Of a stretch of DNA of 7,998 nucleotides, positions 1 to 6,499 are shown piece by piece (position 1 is the first letter of the stretch; the number at the start of each line of letters is the position of its first letter). Origin of the DNA: Syntrophomonadaceae bacterium (GTDB lineage: Bacteria; Bacillota; Syntrophomonadia; Syntrophomonadales; Syntrophomonadaceae); assembly GCA_031265005.1 (NCBI GenBank), contig JAISDD010000159.1, forward strand, positions 1 through 7,998. The letters are read 5' to 3'. The translations under genes and the position numbers were made by a program. The notes beneath the pieces are model-generated. The model was not told the DNA's origin and did not search any database. It worked only from the letters and a program-made list of their open reading frames with translations.

Positions 1-1071
1 ATGAACAGTGCGCCCGGAGTTACGGCCGGCGCGTATAAAACAGACTTGAACTGCGCCGGTAGTACCGCCGCGAGCGAATTTACGGAAGAATTCTTACAGT
101 ATGACGATGCGGGAGTTGCAGAAGTTCCCACAGGCGGCCAGGAAAATTCGACCGCGCGGATATGGCTGGCCATAGAGTTTGTTGACGATGCCACCTACGT
201 AAAATACCTTGAAACTTTGGGACTCCCGGCGGCTGAGTACAGCGCCGAAAATGGAAAACTTCCCGCTGTCGCGAGGAAAATCGGTTATGACAATGATTTG
301 CAGCGTACGGTCTCGTTTGACGTTTTCAAAAACCGCTCCGTTTCCATCCCGGTCGTACCGAGCGCGGCGCTGGCAAACGATACGTTCGCAGCAAAGAATA
401 TAACATTCACCATCGTTGAGGAATTGCCGGCCTTGCTGTCTCGAACAGACTATTATGGATTTACCGCGTTTGCCCCCTATTCGGCAAAATCGCTCTTTCC
501 GGTGTCTGAAGATTATTATTCCGGAATAAGCATGAATTTTTCCTCCGACGACCCACAGAAAAGTGCCGCCGAGATGGAAGACATGATGGCGGAAGCGGGT
601 GTGACATCCGGCTACACGCTGTTCAATGTGGCGGAGGCATTAGAACAAAGCCGCAATATCCTGCTGGTCATTAATATTTTCACCTACGGCTTTGTCGTTT
701 TGATTTCGCTCATCACTATCGCCAACGTGTTCAACACGGTATCCACAGGCATAAACCTGCGCAAGCGCGAATTTGCCATGCTGAGATCTGTAGGGTTAAA
801 CAGCCGCGGCTTCAACAAAATGATGAGCTTCGAGTGCCTTTTCTACGGGCTGAAAGCCTTGCTTTACGGTCTGCCTGTATCGGCGGGGATCACCTACCTG
901 ATTTACAGGGCGGTCCTGAACGGGGTGGACGTCTCATTTACGCTTCCCTGGGGCAGTATCGCCATCAGCGTTTGCGGCGTGTTCCTGGTTGTATTCGTCA
1001 CTATGATCTACGCGGTGAGCGGGATAAAAAACGTGAACGTGATCGAGGCGCTGCGGGATGAGACGGCCTAG
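1..1071 (+). CDS. FtsX/MacB-family ABC transporter permease, C-terminal part (5' truncated by window)
   Basis: This is the last 356 residues of an ABC-transporter membrane subunit. Residues 1-215 are a soluble extracytoplasmic region with no recognised motif. Three hydrophobic segments follow at about 219-243, 278-302 and 317-340, the usual FtsX-domain layout. Between the first two lies a basic stretch at 245-268 with the signature R-K-R-E-F-A-M-L-R-S-V-G, typical of the coupling region that contacts the ATPase. The end, NVIEALRDE, is the common FtsX-family C-terminus. An ATG sits at base 1, but a soluble domain without a preceding membrane helix means the true start is almost certainly upstream, outside the window. 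The family moves or senses peptides, lipoproteins or antibiotics with a partner ATPase, which is not visible; the substrate cannot be told. The gene is GC-richer than those downstream. No terminator follows directly; the first on this strand is at 1515-1541. Confidence 0.88.
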   Translation: MNSAPGVTAGAYKTDLNCAGSTAASEFTEEFLQYDDAGVAEVPTGGQENSTARIWLAIEFVDDATYVKYLETLGLPAAEYSAENGKLPAVARKIGYDNDLQRTVSFDVFKNRSVSIPVVPSAALANDTFAAKNITFTIVEELPALLSRTDYYGFTAFAPYSAKSLFPVSEDYYSGISMNFSSDDPQKSAAEMEDMMAEAGVTSGYTLFNVAEALEQSRNILLVINIFTYGFVVLISLITIANVFNTVSTGINLRKREFAMLRSVGLNSRGFNKMMSFECLFYGLKALLYGLPVSAGITYLIYRAVLNGVDVSFTLPWGSIAISVCGVFLVVFVTMIYAVSGIKNVNVIEALRDETA

Positions 1072-1514
1072 GCGTAAAATTTGTAAATTCGGGATTCTAT
1101 TTGGACCAAGGGCTACGCTTGCAACGCCGATGACGGCGATATGTAATCCACGCCGCACTCAAGTTTAATCTTGTGCTTCGCCCTGCAAAGGTATACAATA
1201 TAGTCAAAAGGGCAATGAACCCAGCTTTTTGCTTGTGATGGAATTTACCGGCGGCCGCAAAGCGACTTTCAACGCTATAGCCGTCGTTGTTGTCCCGCAT
1301 CTGAAACGAGGCGAAATGATCGACATGGCACCGCTTGAAACGGATCTTGGCGCGAATGTAGCGAAGAATCTCCGCCATTCTATAAGCGGGACCTTTAATA
1401 CTGAGCATGCCGGTACTATGGAACGCTTACCCCGAGCCACGAATAACTGATTTCTGATTCATAGCGCGATTCCTTTCCCAAATATGCGCCGCCGCGGTGG
1501 TGTCCGCTTGTGCC
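1072..1514. other. gene-poor spacer with an interrupted minus-strand reading frame
   Basis: I recognise no gene in these 440 bases. On the minus strand an ATG at 1462 has an AAAGGA-like site 8 bases upstream and opens a frame that reads 11 codons (MNQKSVIRGSG) to a TAA. The same frame then stays open to 1097, including ATG at 1408 and 103 residues rich in Arg, Lys and His. Codon third positions in its first half look coding-like, but I match it to no family. It may be a decayed gene with one nonsense mutation, or chance. The plus strand also holds a 73-codon open frame (1229-1450) without a good start. A short hairpin, CGCCG-atga-CGGCG, lies near 1125. Confidence 0.25.
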
Positions 1515-1541
1515 GCAAAGCTTCTGACCGCTTTGCTTTTT
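1515..1541 (+). terminator. candidate rho-independent terminator
   Basis: A perfect 7-bp stem, GCAAAGC (1515-1521) with GCTTTGC (1530-1536), closes an 8-base loop and is followed at once by five T residues (1537-1541). The orientation ends plus-strand transcripts. The only plus-strand gene upstream is the permease, whose stop is about 440 bases away, so either that mRNA has a long tail or an unseen short transcript ends here. The stem is only moderately GC-rich. Confidence 0.55.
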
Positions 1542-1542
1542 A

Positions 1543-1561
1543 GGTACTTATCCTAAGTACC
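1543..1561. promoter_or_regulatory. perfect inverted repeat, possible operator
   Basis: GGTACTTA (1543-1550) is repeated inverted as TAAGTACC (1554-1561) with 3 bases between them. It ends one base before the -35 hexamer of the promoter at 1563-1591. The 8-3-8 symmetry and the position suit a binding site for a dimeric regulator of the thioesterase gene. It is not followed by a T-run, so it is not itself a terminator. No regulator can be named from sequence. Confidence 0.4.
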
Positions 1562-1562
1562 C

Positions 1563-1591
1563 TTCACACTATAAAGCTTTTGTTTTATAAT
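1563..1591 (+). promoter_or_regulatory. sigma-A-like promoter of the thioesterase gene
   Basis: TTCACA (1563-1568, 5 of 6 to consensus) and TATAAT (1586-1591, 6 of 6) are separated by 17 bases. Transcription should start near 1598, giving a leader of about 25 bases before the ATG at 1623 that includes its ribosome binding site. Confidence 0.7.
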
Positions 1592-1622
1592 TTAATTATA
1601 CTCAAAGAAAAGGAGACCATTT

Positions 1623-2084
1623 ATGACCGAAAAAAATGCTATAACCATAAGCCAGATTATGATGCCTTACCAGGCTAATATTGCCGGAAATGTTCATGGC
1701 GGGGAAATACTTAAAATCATGGATAATGTAGCAGGAGCAGCGGCGGGAAAATATTCCAGAGCCAACGTGGTAACTGCCCGCGTGGATGAAGTCCAGTTTT
1801 TATTACCGATATATGTAGGGGCGTTTTTAAGTTGCACAGGCAAGGTGGTTTATGTGGGAAATAGTTCTATAGAAGTAATGGTAAGCGTTGATGTGGAAGA
1901 TTTGAGTACAGAGGGGGAACCTCGCAAAGCTTTAAGCGCTTTTTTTACGATGGTGGCTTTGGACAGATCAGGCAGGCCGAAAAAAGTAAAACCGTTGATA
2001 CCTGAAACTGATGAAGATAAAGAACTGTTTGAGATCGCGGAAAAGAAACATCAGGATATAAAAAAGAAAAAGAAGTACAATTAG
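1623..2084 (+). CDS. acyl-CoA thioesterase, hotdog fold (YciA/BACH-like)
   Basis: This 153-residue cytoplasmic enzyme should hydrolyse acyl-CoA thioesters to free acid and CoA. The N-terminal half carries the family hallmark: Asn19, the stretch G22-N-V-H-G-G-E28 and Asp34 in the long central helix of the hotdog domain, which fits the Asn/Asp catalytic arrangement of the type II acyl-CoA thioesterases. The segment T-A-R-V-D-E-V-Q-F near 51-59 is also typical. Length is normal for a single-hotdog member, which would work as an oligomer. The C-terminus ends in a lysine-rich tail (KKKKKYN). The start is firm: AAAAGGAG at 1608-1615 lies 7 bases before the ATG, and a promoter with an inverted repeat lies just upstream. 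It appears to be a single-gene unit. Chain-length preference cannot be read from the sequence. It is AT-richer than the permease to its left. Confidence 0.9.
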   Translation: MTEKNAITISQIMMPYQANIAGNVHGGEILKIMDNVAGAAAGKYSRANVVTARVDEVQFLLPIYVGAFLSCTGKVVYVGNSSIEVMVSVDVEDLSTEGEPRKALSAFFTMVALDRSGRPKKVKPLIPETDEDKELFEIAEKKHQDIKKKKKYN

Positions 2085-2460
2085 ATCCGGCCTATTTTCC
2101 CCATATTGAGCAAGAAGACGCCATATCCGTAAACGCCGGGAATAATACCGGCTTTAATTTCGTTAAGCGGTAAATTTAACCTCATGATGGATAGTTATTA
2201 AAATCCGTATCTTAGGCAGATGTGTTTAATAAGAATGTGTTGATGAAAAATAGGATAATAGGAAGATTTCAAAATTCATAAAATATGGATACGTGGATTT
2301 TGGTTTTATTTTTCCAGGTGGATGTTGCGCAAAATAACAAAATGATGGAACAAACGCTGGATTTATTTGAGGGTTTTTTATGAAAAAGACCTGATATTTA
2401 AAAAAAGTTTGCCGGATTGTCTAAGGTGTGAATTCAGCAGATAAGGAGTGTATTAATAAT
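2085..2460. other. spacer/leader between thioesterase gene and metA
   Basis: These 376 AT-rich bases contain no convincing gene. A weak hairpin, GCCGG (2135-2139) with CCGGC (2148-2152) followed by TTTAATTT, could end thioesterase transcription but has only 5 pairs. I looked for an S-box (SAM-I) riboswitch and a T-box, which often control methionine genes in Bacillota, and could not recognise either. No clear -35/-10 pair stands out before metA. A 32-codon open frame (2285-2383) lacks a well-placed ribosome binding site. Confidence 0.5.
2443..2448 (+). promoter_or_regulatory. ribosome binding site deciding the metA start
   Basis: AAGGAG lies 12 bases before ATG 2461. An in-frame GTG at 2428 lies upstream of this site and so cannot use it. 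The ATG also gives the usual MetA N-terminus (MPVKV) and places the known catalytic residues at their family numbers. Confidence 0.75.
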
Positions 2461-3378
2461 ATGCCGGTCAAGGTATTGGAGAATCTGCCCGCTAAAAAAA
2501 TATTGGAAAGAGAAGGCGTTTTCATTATAACTGCTGAAAGGGCAGAACATCAGGATATAAGGCCTTTAAAGATACTGATTTTAAACTTGATGCCTGAAAA
2601 GACAGAAGCGGAAGTTCAGCTGCTGCGGCTGTTAGCTAATTCTCCATTGCAAATGGAAGTAGAATTGCTGCAAGCCTCCACTCATATAACCAAAAATACG
2701 GCTGCGGAGTATTTGGATCAGTTTTATACTACGTTCGACGAAGTCAAAAATCAGAAATTTGACGGAATGATCATAACGGGAGCGCCTGTAGAATTGATGC
2801 CTTTTGAAGAAGTGGATTACTGGCAGGAATTGAGCGCTATATTAGAATGGAGCAAGACGAATGTCTTTTCGGTTTTGCATATTTGCTGGGGCGCTTTAGC
2901 AGGATTGTACTATCATTACGGAGTTGAAAAATACGCGCTGGATAATAAAATGTCCGGAGTTTTCATGCATAAGACCCTGATAAAAGAACATCCTCTTTTA
3001 AGAGGATTTGACGATGTTTTTTACGCTCCGCATTCGCGTAACAGCGATGTTAAGAGAGAAAATATAGAGAAAGTCGCGGAATTGGAACTTTTGGCATACT
3101 CCGATGAAGCAGGAGTTTATTTGGTAGCTAGCAAGAATAAACGGCAAGTTTTTGTGTTCGGACATGGCGAATATGACCGGGAAACTTTGTACAATGAATA
3201 TTCCCGGGATATAAGAAACGGTTTGAACCCCAAAATACCTAAACATTATTTCCCGGCGGATGATTCAAGCCGATCTCCTAGCGCTAATTGGCGCAGCCAT
3301 GGAAACATGCTTTTTGCTAACTGGCTGAATTACTTTATTTATCAAGAAACACCATATGATCTTAATGAAATTTGTTAA
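2461..3378 (+). CDS. metA: homoserine O-acyltransferase MetA, probably acetyl-CoA-specific
   Basis: MetA acylates the hydroxyl of L-homoserine, the first committed step of methionine synthesis, in the cytoplasm. With the start at 2461 the protein has 305 residues, close to the family norm of about 300-310. The nucleophile is Cys142 in H-I-C-W-G, and the catalytic pair His235 and Glu237 lies in F-G-H-G-E-Y. The acyl-donor position reads T-G-A-P-V-E with Glu111. Work on Bacillus cereus and Escherichia coli MetA showed that Glu111 favours acetyl-CoA whereas Gly favours succinyl-CoA, so this is most likely a homoserine O-acetyltransferase despite the common 'succinyltransferase' family name. The N-terminal MPVKV and the following L-P-A-K-K-I-L stretch are typical. 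It stands alone: no sulfhydrylase or other methionine gene adjoins it. No riboswitch was recognised upstream. There is no obvious terminator directly after the stop. Confidence 0.95.
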   Translation: MPVKVLENLPAKKILEREGVFIITAERAEHQDIRPLKILILNLMPEKTEAEVQLLRLLANSPLQMEVELLQASTHITKNTAAEYLDQFYTTFDEVKNQKFDGMIITGAPVELMPFEEVDYWQELSAILEWSKTNVFSVLHICWGALAGLYYHYGVEKYALDNKMSGVFMHKTLIKEHPLLRGFDDVFYAPHSRNSDVKRENIEKVAELELLAYSDEAGVYLVASKNKRQVFVFGHGEYDRETLYNEYSRDIRNGLNPKIPKHYFPADDSSRSPSANWRSHGNMLFANWLNYFIYQETPYDLNEIC

Positions 3379-3534
3379 GGGAATTTTGCTGAAAGAATCA
3401 TCTCTAAAATGGAAAAATAGCGAGTAAAATGCTAAAAAATGTTATTTTTAAATATTGCAACAATTTTATATTTAAGCTTAAATGCCCGATAACATAATAT
3501 ATTGTATAAAAAATGGGAAATAAATGAAATGAAA

Positions 3535-3538
3535 GGGG
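3535..3538 (+). promoter_or_regulatory. ribosome binding site deciding the start of the CuAO_N-like gene
   Basis: AAAGGGG (core GGGG) lies 8 bases before GTG 3547 and 11 before TTG 3550. The in-frame ATG codons at 3502 and 3529 lie upstream of it and have weaker sites, so translation most likely begins at 3547. Confidence 0.55.
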
Positions 3539-3546
3539 TAAATATA

Positions 3547-4290
3547 GTGTTGAAACAAATGAAAGGGTTTATGACAGGGATACTGGCGGGAGTATTTTTA
3601 GTGACCTCGATAAGCTCGGTATGGGGAGATCCAGTCGGAAGAACCATAACCGCTTATTACAATAACATTAAAATATATGTGGACGGTAAATTAATAAATC
3701 CTTTAGACGGCAGCGGTAAACCGGTGGAGCCGTTTGTTTATGACGGCACTACTTATTTACCGGTAAGGGCAATAGGTGAAGCTTTAGGACAAAATATTAC
3801 ATGGGATGGAGAGACTCAAAGCGTTTATATAGGGCAAAAACCATTGACGGAAGTCCCTAAAGTGTGGATCAATGATATAACTTCTTCCAGCTCCGATGTT
3901 TATGAACTGAGAGCCTGGACAGCGAGTAAAAAAGACAATACCGGCAAAACATACGCTCACGGAGGATTGCAGATAACTTCCAAAGGGAGAAGCAGCGGGG
4001 CGGAAAGTATAACTTATAAATTGAATTCTGATTATGTTTCATTTTCCGGAACATTAGTTTTGGCTAATGATTATAAAGATACTGATTGCAGCACTGTAGT
4101 GAGAATATACGGGGACGACAAACTGCTTTACACCAGTCCGGAAATAATTAAAGGTTCTCAGCCGACGGACTTTAAAGTAAATGTTGAAAGGGTCATGAAT
4201 TTGAAAATTGAAATAAAGACGGAAAATCTGCAAAGAAGTAATTATTCAGGCGTTACGCAAATTGGTATAGTTGAAGCTGGCTTGAAATAG
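3547..4290 (+). CDS. secreted protein with copper-amine-oxidase-N-like and NPCBM-like domains
   Basis: Read from GTG 3547 the product has 247 residues. Residues 1-27 form a signal peptide: a short basic start (L-K-Q-M-K), then a hydrophobic core at 8-22, with likely cleavage near 27. Residues about 41-96 match the copper amine oxidase N-terminal domain: I-Y-V-D-G-K, then Y-D-G-T-T-Y-L-P-V-R-A-I-G-E-A-L-G at 65-81 and W-D at 86-87. This small domain is common on Bacillota cell-surface proteins and does not imply oxidase activity. Residues about 105-245 resemble the NPCBM/NEW2 sugar-binding beta sandwich, with F-S-G-T-L, the motif V-R-I-Y-G-D-D-K-L-L-Y, and a late hydrophobic strand. It probably binds wall or extracellular glycans, but no catalytic domain is present. 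Alternative starts are TTG 3550 and ATG 3502. A strong terminator follows, so it is the last or only gene of its unit. Confidence 0.8.
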   Translation: MLKQMKGFMTGILAGVFLVTSISSVWGDPVGRTITAYYNNIKIYVDGKLINPLDGSGKPVEPFVYDGTTYLPVRAIGEALGQNITWDGETQSVYIGQKPLTEVPKVWINDITSSSSDVYELRAWTASKKDNTGKTYAHGGLQITSKGRSSGAESITYKLNSDYVSFSGTLVLANDYKDTDCSTVVRIYGDDKLLYTSPEIIKGSQPTDFKVNVERVMNLKIEIKTENLQRSNYSGVTQIGIVEAGLK

Positions 4291-4323
4291 AAGAAAGTTA
4301 CACAGGAGCCATATGAATAGATG

Positions 4324-4365
4324 AGCGGGCAGTATTTTAATAATAATTGCCCGCTTTATTGTTTT
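4324..4365 (+). terminator. rho-independent terminator after the CuAO_N-like gene
   Basis: A perfect 8-bp stem AGCGGGCA (4324-4331) with TGCCCGCT (4348-4355) closes a 16-base AT-rich loop and is followed by TTATTGTTTT. It starts 33 bases after the stop codon. This is the clearest terminator in the window. Confidence 0.85.
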
Positions 4366-4637
4366 AACCGTAATATTTTATTTAAAGGAAAAAAGGCTTT
4401 TAAAATAAATATTAAGCTGATATTTTAATATTTTTTTGAGACGGCAATTAGTGCAAAAATTAGCGGGCGAATGGGCAGGAAGATTATTTTAAATAGGTGA
4501 GGATTGGGTTTTTAATTAAAAATACTGTTACCACAAATTATATAAAAGAAATATAATTAAGTATAAAGTATTATAATAATAGAAATTCCGTCAGCTAAAC
4601 AGAAAGAAATTGCTAAATAACCAGTTAGCTATAATTG
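4366..4637. other. AT-rich intergenic spacer
   Basis: Together with the terminator and promoter, the gap between genes spans 4291-4724. This part is very AT-rich and holds no credible open frame. An all-AT hairpin, AAATATTAA (4407-4415) with TTAATATTT (4425-4433) and four further T residues, may act as a weak second terminator. I recognise no riboswitch or T-box. Confidence 0.5.
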
Positions 4638-4666
4638 TTGACAGCTGATAAAATTAGTATTATACT
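4638..4666 (+). promoter_or_regulatory. strong sigma-A-like promoter of nifS-iscU
   Basis: TTGACA (4638-4643, 6 of 6) and TATACT (4661-4666, 5 of 6) are 17 bases apart. Transcription should start near 4673, about 50 bases before the nifS ATG. I recognise no IscR- or CymR-type operator around it. It is the best-matching promoter in the window, which fits constant expression of an Fe-S assembly operon. Confidence 0.8.
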
Positions 4667-4711
4667 TCCAACCAATACATACTTTGCATATAGATTATAT
4701 AAGATTTAAAT

Positions 4712-4716
4712 GGAGG
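4712..4716 (+). promoter_or_regulatory. ribosome binding site deciding the nifS start
   Basis: GGAGG lies 8 bases before ATG 4725. The in-frame ATG at 4710 overlaps this site and has none of its own, so the start is 4725, which also gives the usual N-terminus [11 protein letters not shown]. Confidence 0.85.
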
Positions 4717-4724
4717 CGAATCAA

Positions 4725-5897
4725 ATGAAGGTATATGCTGATAATGCGGCGACGACAGCTGTCAGTAAGGAAGTTGTAGATGCTATGCTGCCTTGCTTTA
4801 CCAAAATATACGGAAACCCTTCCAGTGTTCATACTATAGGACAAGAGGCGGCCATAGAGCTGGAAGCGGCGCGTAGTACCATAGGGAAATGCCTTAACGC
4901 TGAGCCTAGGGAACTATTTTTTACTTCTGGAGGGACCGAAGCGGATAATTGGGCTATTCAAAATGCCGCTATTATTGGGGCTAAAAAAAATAAACGCCAT
5001 ATAATTTCCAGTAGATTTGAACATCATGCGGTGTTACACACTTTGAACAAGCTGGAGAAGCAAGGATTCGAAATACAACTGCTGGAAGTCTACAGTGAAG
5101 GACTGGTCAGACCAGAGGATTTACAAGCGGCGTTAAGGGAAGACACGGCGTTGGTAACCATTATGTACGCCAATAATGAAATAGGGACCATTCAGCCTAT
5201 CCCGTTATTGGGCAAAATATGCCGCGACCATGGAGTCATTTTTCATACGGACGCGGTTCAGGCGGTCGGGCATTTACCGATAGACGTTAAAGAACAATTT
5301 ATCGATATGCTTTCGCTTTCCGCTCATAAATTCCATGGACCCAAAGGAGTAGGGGCTTTGTACTGCCGGAAGGGGATCCCGCTGAATGTTTTTATTGAAG
5401 GCGGAGCTCAGGAAAGAGGAAAACGCGGAGGAACAGAGAACATTCCGTCTATTGTAGGCATGGCAGCGGCTTTAGAACAAATAAGCCGGAAAATGGAGCA
5501 AAATAGCGATAAAGTCTTTGCTTTGCAGAACACCTTGATTGAGGCTTTAAGCGCTGTGCCCCACAGCCGTCTGAACGGCAACAGAGAAAAAAGATTGCCG
5601 GGGATTGTTAATTTTTGTTTTGAAGGGATTGAGGGAGAAGCTATGTTGTTGATGCTGGACGCGCTGGGGATATGCGCTTCCTCAGGATCGGCCTGCACTT
5701 CAGGTTCTTTGGATCCCAGCCATGTGCTCCTGGCGCTGGGGTTGCCTCATGAAATAGCGCATGGTTCTTTACGGATGTCGTTTAGCGAGTATAATAGTAA
5801 GGAAGAAGTAGATTATATTATTGAAAAATTACCGCCGATAATTCAACGGCTGCGTAGCATGTCGCCGGTATGGGAGAAAATCGAAAGGGGAGAATAA
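4725..5897 (+). CDS. nifS: cysteine desulfurase, NifS/IscS family
   Basis: This 390-residue PLP enzyme converts L-cysteine to alanine and passes the sulfur, as a persulfide, to an Fe-S scaffold. The N-terminus Y-A-D-N-A-A-T-T is a family hallmark. His101 (in F-E-H-H-A-V) stacks on the cofactor, Asp176 in H-T-D-A-V-Q contacts the PLP ring, and Lys202 in [10 protein letters not shown] forms the Schiff base. The sulfur-carrying Cys324 sits in S-S-G-S-A-C-T-S-G, the longer-loop group I form that hands sulfur to IscU/NifU rather than SufU. Length matches the family. It leads an operon from the promoter at 4638-4666, with iscU starting 3 bases after its stop. Whether it deserves the name nifS or iscS cannot be settled here; no nitrogenase genes are in view, so general Fe-S biogenesis or NadA maturation is the likelier role. 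Confidence 0.95.
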   Translation: MKVYADNAATTAVSKEVVDAMLPCFTKIYGNPSSVHTIGQEAAIELEAARSTIGKCLNAEPRELFFTSGGTEADNWAIQNAAIIGAKKNKRHIISSRFEHHAVLHTLNKLEKQGFEIQLLEVYSEGLVRPEDLQAALREDTALVTIMYANNEIGTIQPIPLLGKICRDHGVIFHTDAVQAVGHLPIDVKEQFIDMLSLSAHKFHGPKGVGALYCRKGIPLNVFIEGGAQERGKRGGTENIPSIVGMAAALEQISRKMEQNSDKVFALQNTLIEALSAVPHSRLNGNREKRLPGIVNFCFEGIEGEAMLLMLDALGICASSGSACTSGSLDPSHVLLALGLPHEIAHGSLRMSFSEYNSKEEVDYIIEKLPPIIQRLRSMSPVWEKIERGE

Positions 5898-5900
5898 CCT

Positions 5901-6314
5901 GTGGCTTACAGTAAAATAGTTATGGATCACTTTGAGAATCCGCGTAATGTCGGTAAAATTATGGATGCTGACGGAATAGGGGAAGTTGGGAACGCTGTCT
6001 GCGGCGATATAATGAAAATATATCTTAAAATTGACAATGATACTATCTCAGATGTGAAGTTTAACACCTTTGGATGCGGTGCTGCTATCGCGGCTAGTTC
6101 TATGACTACCGAGCTGATTAAAGGAAAAACGGTAGACCAGGCGTTGCAGTTGACTAATAAGGCTGTTATGGAAGCATTGGACGGATTACCGCCGGTTAAG
6201 CATCATTGTTCGGTTTTAGCGGAAGAAGCGGTCAAGGCCGCCATCGACGATTATTATAAAAAACATGATAACAAGGAGGTTTGCGGCGCCAGTACCGGCT
6301 GCACCTGTAAATAA
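5901..6314 (+). CDS. iscU: Fe-S cluster assembly scaffold, IscU/NifU N-terminal type
   Basis: This 137-residue scaffold builds Fe-S clusters with sulfur from the desulfurase upstream. The three cluster cysteines are present: Cys34 in V-C-G-D, Cys59 in F-G-C-G-A-A and Cys103 in K-H-H-C-S, with the conserved Asp36. Residues 96-100 are L-P-P-V-K, the motif recognised by the HscA chaperone in other bacteria, although no hscA is in the window. There is no C-terminal NifU thioredoxin-like domain or central ferredoxin domain. Instead the protein ends in a short cysteine-rich tail with Cys128, Cys134 and Cys136. The start is GTG 5901, supported by AGGGGAG 8 bases upstream inside the end of nifS and by the usual M-A-Y-S-K-I-V-M-D-H-F N-terminus. 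The 3-base gap to nifS implies co-transcription and likely coupled translation. Confidence 0.93.
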   Translation: MAYSKIVMDHFENPRNVGKIMDADGIGEVGNAVCGDIMKIYLKIDNDTISDVKFNTFGCGAAIAASSMTTELIKGKTVDQALQLTNKAVMEALDGLPPVKHHCSVLAEEAVKAAIDDYYKKHDNKEVCGASTGCTCK

Positions 6315-6337
6315 TTTCAAAATATATCATGGCGCCT

Positions 6338-6359
6338 GGAAATCTACCGGAAGATTTCC
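6338..6359 (+). other. stem-loop between iscU and nadA
   Basis: GGAAATCT (6338-6345) pairs perfectly with AGATTTCC (6352-6359) around a 6-base loop, 24 bases after the iscU stop. A run of six T residues comes only about 17 bases later, so it is a poor match to a rho-independent terminator. It may be an mRNA 3' end processing or stabilising hairpin, or an attenuator before nadA. No good promoter pair was found between it and nadA, so read-through from nifS-iscU is possible. Confidence 0.35.
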
Positions 6360-6499
6360 CATTTAACGTGATAAGTTTTTTCCCGTAAATCAAGGAAGAA
6401 ATCGATAGCTTGATATGAAATTGACATAAAATAATAAGATAAAGGTCTTTAGATTATAAAAAATAATCGGCAGGCGGGAAAAAGGAGAGTAAATCTGTA

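Noticed and set aside
1229..1450. 73-codon plus-strand open frame in the spacer
   Set aside because: The start has no ribosome binding site, the product matches nothing I know, and it lies opposite the minus-strand frame with more coding-like third positions.
1543..1561. FapR-type operator at the thioesterase promoter
   Set aside because: Some core letters (GTAC) are shared, but the half-sites are arranged differently from the FapR inverted repeat as I know it, and no fatty-acid synthesis genes are nearby.
2285..2383. 32-codon open frame on the plus strand upstream of metA
   Set aside because: The nearest purine-rich site is about 19 bases from the ATG, the peptide has no recognisable feature, and AT-rich spacers yield such frames by chance.
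2428..2460. GTG 2428 as the metA start
   Set aside because: It lies upstream of the AAGGAG site, adds 11 residues absent from the family, and shifts Cys142 and Glu111 away from their standard numbers.
6334..6393. 19-codon open frame between iscU and nadA
   Set aside because: No ribosome binding site, and it covers the hairpin region.
6421..6460. TTGACA at 6421 as the -35 of a nadA promoter
   Set aside because: No -10-like hexamer lies at 16-18 bases; TATAAA at 6455 is 28 bases away.
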